9,299 nt of DNA. Source: Candidatus Nomurabacteria bacterium. GTDB taxonomy: Bacteria > Patescibacteriota > Minisyncoccia > Phycocordibacterales > UBA9973. Shown in pieces: positions 1 to 4,688 of this stretch. Below the pieces are notes generated by a model, which saw only the letters and a program-made list of their open reading frames with translations, had not been told where the DNA came from and made no database searches. The stretch covers positions 1 to 9,299 of the forward strand of contig JAIOQC010000033.1 of assembly GCA_021413565.1 (NCBI GenBank). The letters are read 5' to 3'. Within the stretch, counting starts at the first letter, position 1; every line of letters starts with the position of its first letter. The translations under genes were made by a program, and so were the position numbers.

Positions 1-100
1 CATTATACCATAAATGCGTACTAATAAAATAACACTTTTCATCTTTCTTTAAAGAAAGATGAAAAGTGTTATTTTATTAGTACGCATTTATGGTATAATG
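1..100. repeat. Perfect 2 x 50 bp palindrome without spacer
   Basis: Bases 51-100 are the exact reverse complement of bases 1-50, with the centre at 50/51 (CTTTCTTT|AAAGAAAG). There is no loop and no mismatch. The right arm ends one base after the -10 box of the cupin promoter, so the left arm carries the same promoter facing left (ATTATA at 2-7). Because the repeat starts at the first base of the window, its true outer limit is unknown. It could be a fold-back artefact at a contig end, a natural inverted duplication of a promoter, or read-through of a closed hairpin end. No transposase or other mobile-element gene lies beside it. The palindrome itself is certain; its meaning is not. Confidence 0.97.
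91..99 (+). promoter_or_regulatory. Extended -10 promoter of the cupin gene, predicted leaderless
   Basis: TGG-TATAAT is a consensus extended -10 element, with TATAAT at 94-99. Six bases later comes the ATG at 106, where a sigma-70-type polymerase would be expected to start, so the mRNA should begin at or within a base of the start codon. No good -35 hexamer is visible; the TG extension can compensate for that. The element lies inside the right arm of the terminal palindrome. Confidence 0.75.
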
Positions 101-105
101 TACTT

Positions 106-513
106 ATGAGCAATACAAACTATCATATAAATATCATTAAAGAGACGCTCGAAAATACAAATTTTCGTAGGGTTTTATTCACTGGTTCAAAGAGTCAATT
201 AGTTGTTATGAGTATTCCACCAAATGGTGAGATTGGCTCTGAAGTGCATCATTATACAGAGCAAACTCTATTCTTTTTGTCTGGAACAGGGGAAGGGGAA
301 TTTGATGGTCAAAAGTTTCCAATTGTTGCAGGCGATGTAGTCGTTGTTGTGCCAGGCGTAAGACACAATTTTACTAACACAGGGGAAGTGGACTTAAAAG
401 TCTATACTGTGTATACTCCACCAAACCATATTGATGGTCGCGTACATCCAACTAAGGCTGACGCAGAGGCTGATTTGGAAGATGAGGCTATTGGAGAATT
501 AAATAAAGGATAA
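106..513 (+). CDS. Small single-domain cupin protein
   Basis: The 135-residue product is one cupin beta-barrel domain, probably cytosolic since no signal peptide is visible. Cupin motif 1 is degenerate around residues 41-62: G41, H48, H49, E52 and G60 are present, but the usual second His of HxH is Tyr50. Motif 2 is clear at 83-91 (P83, G84, H87, N91). His48, Glu52 and His87 are therefore the likely metal ligands, with His49 a possible extra. The tail with TPPNHIDGRVHPTKADAE resembles a common bacterial stand-alone cupin family; I know of no firmly assigned substrate for it. The fold call is firm and the enzymatic role open. ATG 106 is chosen because the -10 box ends six bases upstream and no Shine-Dalgarno exists. 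A long hairpin follows the stop codon. Confidence 0.9.
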   Translation: MSNTNYHINIIKETLENTNFRRVLFTGSKSQLVVMSIPPNGEIGSEVHHYTEQTLFFLSGTGEGEFDGQKFPIVAGDVVVVVPGVRHNFTNTGEVDLKVYTVYTPPNHIDGRVHPTKADAEADLEDEAIGELNKG

Positions 514-543
514 TTTAGTGTTTGCTTTATAGTAAATATTTAT

Positions 544-595
544 TTTATGATCTGGCTTTTGGATAGATGTATCTACCCAAAAGCCAGATCATAAA
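544..595. repeat. Long intergenic hairpin after the cupin gene
   Basis: TTTATGATCTGGCTTTTGG (544-562) pairs perfectly with its reverse complement at 577-595. After an A-C mismatch the inner sequence can pair further (TAG with CTA around 564-575). It lies 30 bases after the cupin stop codon, where a terminator is expected. No T-run follows on the plus strand (next bases GTTTCG). It may be an atypical terminator, an mRNA 3'-end stabiliser or a processing site. The stem is certain; the function is not. Confidence 0.7.
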
Positions 596-651
596 GTTTC
601 GAGACTAAATGATTACTGGGAATAGTACTTTCAAAATTAATTTATATTAAT

Positions 652-810
652 ATGTTTACACTAACCATTCTTTCTGCTTGCCCTCAGTGTGATGATCATC
701 ATATGGATACAAAAAAGATGAGAGAAATCGTCGCCCAAGAACTCAAAAGGGTTCTGTCAAAGATAGAGACTGTTAAGGAGTCATACCAACATGTTGAATA
801 TCATGATTAG
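652..810 (+). CDS. Putative 52-residue CxxC microprotein
   Basis: This short reading frame runs from ATG 652 to TAG 808-810 and encodes 52 residues. It has a short hydrophobic N-terminus (MFTLTILSA), then Cys10-Pro-Gln-Cys13 followed at once by DDHH (14-17), and then a charged segment (about 19-46) that looks like one long amphipathic helix. The CxxC with adjacent Asp/His residues could bind zinc or another metal, or form a redox pair. I recognise no family. Support for a real gene is the strong terminator starting seven bases after the stop codon and the structured composition. Against it are the short length and the lack of a convincing promoter or ribosome site. An upstream TGA at 610-612 closes the frame, and ATG 652 is the first start after it. 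Confidence 0.5.
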   Translation: MFTLTILSACPQCDDHHMDTKKMREIVAQELKRVLSKIETVKESYQHVEYHD

Positions 811-816
811 CATTCT

Positions 817-850
817 AAAAGGCCTGTTTATATACACAAACAGGCCTTTT
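817..850. terminator. Intrinsic terminator after the 52-codon ORF
   Basis: AAAAGGCCTGTTT (817-829) pairs with AAACAGGCCTTTT (838-850) around an eight-base loop, followed by further T residues (851 TCTCT). The A-run and T-run on either side make it usable from both strands. On the plus strand it ends whatever transcript covers the 652-810 ORF, before the DoxX promoter. Confidence 0.88.
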
Positions 851-856
851 TCTCTA

Positions 857-885
857 TTTACTTAGTCTGTTTTTAGATATATAAT
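857..885 (+). promoter_or_regulatory. Promoter of the DoxX-family gene
   Basis: TTTACT (857-862) as -35, 17 bases, then TATAAT (880-885) as -10. Transcription should start near 892, giving a leader of about 23 bases before ATG 915. The leader has no Shine-Dalgarno sequence. A weaker alternative -10, TATAAG at 895-900, would give a leader of only about eight bases. Confidence 0.6.
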
Positions 886-914
886 ATCTGTACTTATAAG
901 TTAAATATTTTTAT

Positions 915-1370
915 ATGAATATAATATCAAAGTGTTCAAAGATGTGTGCGGAAAAATGCATGAACTCACATGCAAGTTTGTTTATATTACGCGTTGTTCT
1001 TGGTGCAATCTTTATTGCTCATGGATGGCAGAAAATCGGTATGATGGATGGCGTGATTGGTTTCTTTGGCTCATTGGGCATAAGTGCAATCTTTGCTTAC
1101 ATCGTTGCTTACGGTGAATTACTAGCTGGTATTGCAATGGTACTTGGTGTCTTTACACGACTCGCTGGTTATCTAATTAGTGCCATCATGATTGGTGCAA
1201 TTATTGTTATTAAATACAAGGTTGGTTTCATTGGTGGTTACGAATTAGACCTTATCCTACTTGCTTCTGCATTAACTATTTCAATGTCAGGTCCTGGTAT
1301 GTATGCAACTGGCAAGAAAGTATGTGGATGTAATTCTTGCGAAATGTGTGGAGATAAGAAGATTGTTTAA
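915..1370 (+). CDS. DoxX-family four-helix membrane protein with terminal Cys clusters
   Basis: The 151-residue protein has four hydrophobic helices at roughly 22-42, 57-78, 83-100 and 110-127. The pattern LRVVLGAIFIAHGWQKI near helix 1 and the GELLAGIAMVLGVFTRLAG segment (67-85) are typical of the DoxX/DoxD-like family of small inner-membrane proteins, some linked to thiol or quinone redox chemistry. Unusual features are an N-terminal Cys7-x3-Cys11-x3-Cys15 series and a C-terminal C137-x-C139-x2-C142-x2-C145 cluster. Both lie outside the helices and look suited to metal binding or disulphide exchange. ATG 915 is the first start after the promoter and keeps the first cluster; Met10 and Met16 are alternatives, and Met16 would remove all three N-terminal cysteines. 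The gene is followed by an intrinsic terminator. The family call is good; the substrate is unknown. Confidence 0.88.
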   Translation: MNIISKCSKMCAEKCMNSHASLFILRVVLGAIFIAHGWQKIGMMDGVIGFFGSLGISAIFAYIVAYGELLAGIAMVLGVFTRLAGYLISAIMIGAIIVIKYKVGFIGGYELDLILLASALTISMSGPGMYATGKKVCGCNSCEMCGDKKIV

Positions 1371-1382
1371 TAAAATTCTTTC

Positions 1383-1413
1383 AAGAAAACCCGCAATTGC
1401 GGGTTTTCTTTTT
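1383..1413 (+). terminator. Intrinsic terminator of the DoxX-family gene
   Basis: AAGAAAACCCGC (1383-1394) pairs with GCGGGTTTTCTT (1399-1410) around an AATT loop, followed by TTT. A perfect 12-bp stem starts 13 bases after the DoxX stop codon. Confidence 0.9.
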
Positions 1414-1417
1414 GTAT

Positions 1418-1450
1418 AAAAAAAATAGGCCACCCGAGTTGGATGGCCTA
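1418..1450 (-). terminator. Intrinsic terminator of the minus-strand exported-protein gene
   Basis: TAGGCCACC (1426-1434) pairs with GGATGGCCTA (1441-1450) apart from one bulged A (1443). On the minus strand the stem is followed by eight consecutive U (1425-1418). It lies 22 bases after the TAA at 1474-1472, back to back with the DoxX terminator, so each convergent gene has its own dedicated terminator. Confidence 0.88.
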
Positions 1451-1471
1451 AAAATGTATTGCGTGTAAATA

Positions 1472-1951
1472 TTACTTTTTCATCACAAACCATTGTGGCA
1501 AAATAGTGACACCTATAGCAATAAAATTACTGCGATGCTTAAATACTGTATGCGAACCTAGTTCGGCAAAGATTGCCAATTCTGTGGTATGCATTTCTAT
1601 CAATTTCTCAATACCGACACTATACTTGTGTTCAGTTTTATTGAAGTTTTTTTGATAAAAAACATAAGCATCGAAATGCTTAGGTAGATTAACACCATGC
1701 ATTGTTTGGAATGCATTGTGCAATGTTTCGTACATTACCTTGTGCCTTGTGGCTCTGGTAATTAAGTTGATACTTGGCGCAATGCCGTATTCACCATGAA
1801 TTTGTGGATGAGAAAATTCGGTTAAACCACCGACTGTACCCATTACTCCCACGCTTAATATGGTTTTTACTAAATGTTTTTCTTCCTGAGCATTTGCCAG
1901 GGTGGTTAAAAAAAGAACGGTAATTACCGCTAAAAGTAATGACTTTTTCAT
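1472..1951 (-). CDS. Small exported protein of unknown function
   Basis: The 159-residue product starts with a clear Sec signal peptide: Lys2-Lys3, a hydrophobic core (about 4-18) and Ala19-Asn20-Ala21 before Gln22, a standard signal peptidase I site. There is no lipobox cysteine, and the mature part of about 138 residues contains no Cys. It is rich in His and aromatic residues, and its second half reads as alternating polar/hydrophobic strands (about 92-159), suggesting a beta-rich or barrel-like fold. I recognise no family. The gene is alone on its strand, with its own extended -10 promoter and terminator. ATG 1951 fits the signal peptide exactly. It is likely secreted or surface-attached; a barrel is speculative. 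Confidence 0.8.
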   Translation of the reverse strand: MKKSLLLAVITVLFLTTLANAQEEKHLVKTILSVGVMGTVGGLTEFSHPQIHGEYGIAPSINLITRATRHKVMYETLHNAFQTMHGVNLPKHFDAYVFYQKNFNKTEHKYSVGIEKLIEMHTTELAIFAELGSHTVFKHRSNFIAIGVTILPQWFVMKK

Positions 1952-1985
1952 CGATTTGGCTTTTTAGTGTTATTGGTTTATGTAT

Positions 1986-2013
1986 ATCATAGCATATTTC
2001 CTAGAAAAATCAA
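1986..2013 (-). promoter_or_regulatory. Promoter of the exported-protein gene
   Basis: On the minus strand TTGATT (2013-2008) is followed by 16 bases and TATGAT (1991-1986). The -10 is preceded by TGC, giving an extended -10 (TGCTATGAT). Transcription should start near 1979, leaving a leader of about 28 bases without a Shine-Dalgarno sequence. It lies divergent to, and about 60 bases from, the NADH dehydrogenase promoter. Confidence 0.65.
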
Positions 2014-2049
2014 CCCCCTAGAGATTTTATAGTCCTTAAAATGTATTTA

Positions 2050-2058
2050 TGATAGAAT
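2050..2058 (+). promoter_or_regulatory. Extended -10 promoter of the NADH dehydrogenase operon, predicted leaderless
   Basis: TGA-TAGAAT is an extended -10 with the hexamer at 2053-2058, six bases before ATG 2065, the same spacing as at the cupin, exporter and helicase genes. An overlapping TATGAT at 2048-2053 is an alternative and would start about five bases upstream of the ATG. No good -35 is visible. There is no Shine-Dalgarno sequence. Confidence 0.6.
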
Positions 2059-2064
2059 TCAAAA

Positions 2065-3312
2065 ATGGTAAAAGAAAAGAAAAAAATTGTAATTCTCGGC
2101 GGTGGTTTTGGTGGTCTGTATTCATACAAAAGTTTACAAAAAGAATTTAATTGCAAAGACATCAGTGTTACTATTGTAAACCGTACAAATTATTTTCTTT
2201 TTACACCACTCTTGCACGAAGTCGCTACTGGTAGTATTGCTCATCATCAGGTTGTTGAGTCTATTCGCCAACTCATCTATAAATCAAGTGCCAAATTGCA
2301 TGTTGCTGAAGTCTTGTCCATTGATTGTGATAAACAAATAGTTAAAACAAGCATTGCTGAATTACCTTACGATGTATTGATTATGTCTATGGGTGCAACA
2401 ACAAATTTCTTTAATACTCCTGGTGCACAAGAAAATAGTTTGGTGTTGAAAGACTTGAGTGATGCAATTAAATTGCGCAATAGATTTATTGATGCTTTTG
2501 AGAAAGCATCTGAAATAAGAGATAAAGACGAACGACGACAATTGTTATCATTTGCAATAGTTGGTGGAGGAGCGACTGGCGTTGAACTTGTTGCTGAAGC
2601 TGCTGATTTATTTAGAAAGACTTTTTCAAAATATTACGAAGGTTTAATTGATAGTTCAGATGTATCTCTTTATTTAATTAATCGTGACCATGATATTCTA
2701 ACACCTTTTCATGCGACATTACGAAAGAAAGCTCTCAAAACTCTCAGGAAGATGGGCGTGTATGTAATGATAAATACTGCTGTAAAAGAAGTTCGTAAAG
2801 ATAGTCTTGTTTTTATCAACGATACAGTTTTGCCAGTTTCTCATGTAGTCTGGACAGCAGGAGTTAAACCTAATCCATCTTTTTTTACTCATGAAGCACA
2901 GTATGATGCAGGTGGGCGAGTTGTTGTTGATTCGACACTAAGAATTGCGAATTATGACAATGTTTTCATTCTTGGAGATATGGCAAGTATGCAAGGCCCT
3001 AATGGTAAATCATTACCAATGCTTGCACAGGTTGCAGAAAAACAAGGCTTGCATACTGGTGGTAACATCAAAAGACTTTTTGCTGGTAAAAAACTCCTAC
3101 CATTTGTGTATGAATCACAAGGAGAACTTGCATCACTTGGACGATGGCATGCAGTGGCTAATCTCAAGGGTATTTTATTCTATGGAGCATTTGCTTGGAT
3201 TATTTGGCGTGTCATTTATTTATCTAAATTCATCTCAGGATCAAAAAGATTAAAGATTACAAACGATTGGATTGTTGATGCATTTTATCCTCGTGATATT
3301 ACAAGATCATAA
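2065..3312 (+). CDS. ndh: Type II NADH:quinone oxidoreductase (NDH-2)
   Basis: A single-subunit flavoprotein of 415 residues, normal for NDH-2. The family passes electrons from NADH through FAD to a membrane quinone without pumping protons. The FAD-binding Rossmann motif is GGGFGG (12-17). The second, NADH-binding motif is VGGGATGVE (166-174). The FAD site FILGDMA lies at 301-307, and the NDH-2 quinone-site signature AQxAxxQ is AQVAEKQ (321-327). The C-terminus has the family's membrane-anchoring segment (around ILFYGAFAWIIWRVIYL) and the conserved DWxxDxFxxRDI ending. It is the first gene of a three-gene operon with a methyltransferase (2-base gap) and an M24 peptidase. No other respiratory gene is in the window, so the electron acceptor is unknown. 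Confidence in the family is high; the quinone substrate is inferred. Confidence 0.93.
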   Translation: MVKEKKKIVILGGGFGGLYSYKSLQKEFNCKDISVTIVNRTNYFLFTPLLHEVATGSIAHHQVVESIRQLIYKSSAKLHVAEVLSIDCDKQIVKTSIAELPYDVLIMSMGATTNFFNTPGAQENSLVLKDLSDAIKLRNRFIDAFEKASEIRDKDERRQLLSFAIVGGGATGVELVAEAADLFRKTFSKYYEGLIDSSDVSLYLINRDHDILTPFHATLRKKALKTLRKMGVYVMINTAVKEVRKDSLVFINDTVLPVSHVVWTAGVKPNPSFFTHEAQYDAGGRVVVDSTLRIANYDNVFILGDMASMQGPNGKSLPMLAQVAEKQGLHTGGNIKRLFAGKKLLPFVYESQGELASLGRWHAVANLKGILFYGAFAWIIWRVIYLSKFISGSKRLKITNDWIVDAFYPRDITRS

Positions 3313-3314
3313 AT

Positions 3315-4001
3315 ATGACCAATCAAGGATATGCTTGGGAAAATGAATATAGGAATCCATTACTCGTTACTAAAAATGATGGTCCACAAGCCGACACATT
3401 ACGATTTTTCAAATATCTTAAAAAGTCACAGAAGTATGTAATTGAAAATAGGACAATTCTTGACTTGGGTTGTGGTACTGGACGAAACGCCAATTACTTG
3501 GCAGAGAAAGGTAATAATGTAATAGGTATTGAGATTTCAAAAATTGCCTTAGGTATTGCAAGGAAGCGTGCCGAAGCCATGGGGGTACTTGTAGATTATC
3601 GACTAGGTGATATTGGTACTCCTTATGCAATTGAAAATGAAACAGTAGATATTGTAATTGATGTGACATCTTCTAATTCACTAGACGAGAAAGGACGAGA
3701 GATTTATTTATCTGAAGTTTTTCGTGTATTAAAAAAGGGTGGATATTTCTTTGTAAGAGCACTAGCAAAAGATGGCAATAAAAATGTAAAGAACTTACTC
3801 AAACAAAGTCCAGCGAAAGAATATGATACATATTTCCTAAAAGAAATTGGTTTAACTGAGCGAGTATTTTCCAAAGAAGATTTTATTAAAATGTATGGTT
3901 CGTTATTTACTATACTGTCATTAGAAAAGAAAACAGGTTATACAACATTTAATAATCGTATCTATAAGCGTGATTATCATTTGGCTTATCTACAAAAGTA
4001 A
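3315..4001 (+). CDS. Class I SAM-dependent methyltransferase
   Basis: A 228-residue protein with the Rossmann-like methyltransferase fold. Motif I, ILDLGCGTGRNANYL (48-62), binds S-adenosylmethionine. The acidic residue ending beta-2 is Glu78 in VIGIEIS (74-80). The DIVIDVTSSNSLDE segment matches motif II/IV, and RVLKKGGYFFVRAL matches motif III before the second half of the sheet. It belongs to the broad Methyltransf_11/25-like group, so the methyl acceptor cannot be read from the sequence; a small molecule or quinone-type acceptor is only a guess from the neighbouring NADH dehydrogenase. ATG 3315 starts two bases after the upstream stop, and the 3' end overlaps the next start by one base (TAATG), which indicates translational coupling. 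No Shine-Dalgarno sequence is seen. Confidence 0.9.
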   Translation: MTNQGYAWENEYRNPLLVTKNDGPQADTLRFFKYLKKSQKYVIENRTILDLGCGTGRNANYLAEKGNNVIGIEISKIALGIARKRAEAMGVLVDYRLGDIGTPYAIENETVDIVIDVTSSNSLDEKGREIYLSEVFRVLKKGGYFFVRALAKDGNKNVKNLLKQSPAKEYDTYFLKEIGLTERVFSKEDFIKMYGSLFTILSLEKKTGYTTFNNRIYKRDYHLAYLQK

Positions 4002-4687
4002 TGGCTCAAATAAAAACAAAAGAACAAATTAATAAAATCAAAAAAGCCTGTGGTATAACGGATGCTATTTTTACAAAACTCCTTAGGCAAGACCTAAAGA
4101 GTATGACAGAGATAGAACTCCGTGATTTTATACTATATCAAATTAAAATAAGAAAATTAAAACCAAGTTTCAAGCCGATTGTCACTTCAGGCGAAAAGGC
4201 AGGGAATGAGATTCACCCACAATCTACAAGTAGTATTTTGTCAGGCTTCGTTATTATAGATTTTGGTGTTGTGTATGAGAAATATATGTCTGATATGACA
4301 CGGACTATTTTTATTGGCACTCCAACAGTTGAACAAGAAATGCTTTATAATTTAATTTTAAGAAGTGAACTTCTAGGTATTGTGCATTCAAAAGCAGGTA
4401 TTGCCTGTGCTAGTGTTGATTCTGTGGTTCGTGAATCACTTGGCAAATACAAGAAGTATTTTATACATATGCTCGGTCATGGGGTAGGAACAAAGATTCA
4501 TGAAGGTCCACGACTATACTACAAGTTGACCAAGCCAAAACTCAAAGAAAATATGGTTATTACGATTGAGCCAGGTATTTATATAAAAAATAAATTAGGT
4601 ATTCGTATTGAAGATACTTGTCTAATTACAAACAAGGCTTGTGTAGCACTCACAAAATCGCCAAAAGAATTAATTATATTCAAATAA
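4001..4687 (+). CDS. M24-family metallopeptidase, catalytic domain only (Xaa-Pro or Met aminopeptidase-like)
   Basis: The 228 residues form the pita-bread fold that removes N-terminal residues with a two-metal centre. All five metal ligands are visible: Asp87 (IIDFG), Asp98 (MSDMTRT), His160 (LGHGVG), Glu190 (TIEPG) and Glu204 (RIEDT). Supporting histidines are His72 and His167 (IHEGP). The ending RIEDTCLITNKACVALTKSP closely resembles Xaa-Pro aminopeptidases (M24B), but those usually carry an extra N-terminal domain and are about 350 or more residues long. The length here is nearer methionine aminopeptidase. It is best called an M24 peptidase of undecided specificity. It overlaps the methyltransferase stop by one base and is the last gene of the operon. 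Its stop codon sits one base from the stop of the convergent exporter gene. Confidence 0.9.
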   Translation: MAQIKTKEQINKIKKACGITDAIFTKLLRQDLKSMTEIELRDFILYQIKIRKLKPSFKPIVTSGEKAGNEIHPQSTSSILSGFVIIDFGVVYEKYMSDMTRTIFIGTPTVEQEMLYNLILRSELLGIVHSKAGIACASVDSVVRESLGKYKKYFIHMLGHGVGTKIHEGPRLYYKLTKPKLKENMVITIEPGIYIKNKLGIRIEDTCLITNKACVALTKSPKELIIFK

Positions 4688-4688
4688 T

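Noticed and set aside
1..100. Terminal palindrome as the inverted repeats of an insertion sequence, or as a proven chromosome end
   Set aside because: There is no spacer and no transposase gene. A hairpin telomere cannot be claimed from sequence alone when a contig-end fold-back explains it as well.
920..925. TATAAT inside the start of the DoxX gene as a promoter
   Set aside because: It lies just after ATG 915 and no suitable start codon follows at leaderless spacing. AT-rich coding sequence gives such matches by chance.
1287..1493. Minus-strand 68-residue frame across the DoxX end and terminators
   Set aside because: It runs through two intrinsic terminators and overlaps two well-supported genes; there is no promoter and the composition is not protein-like.
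2945..3253. 102-residue plus-strand frame inside the NADH dehydrogenase gene
   Set aside because: It is fully inside the conserved C-terminal half of NDH-2 in another frame, with no family features.
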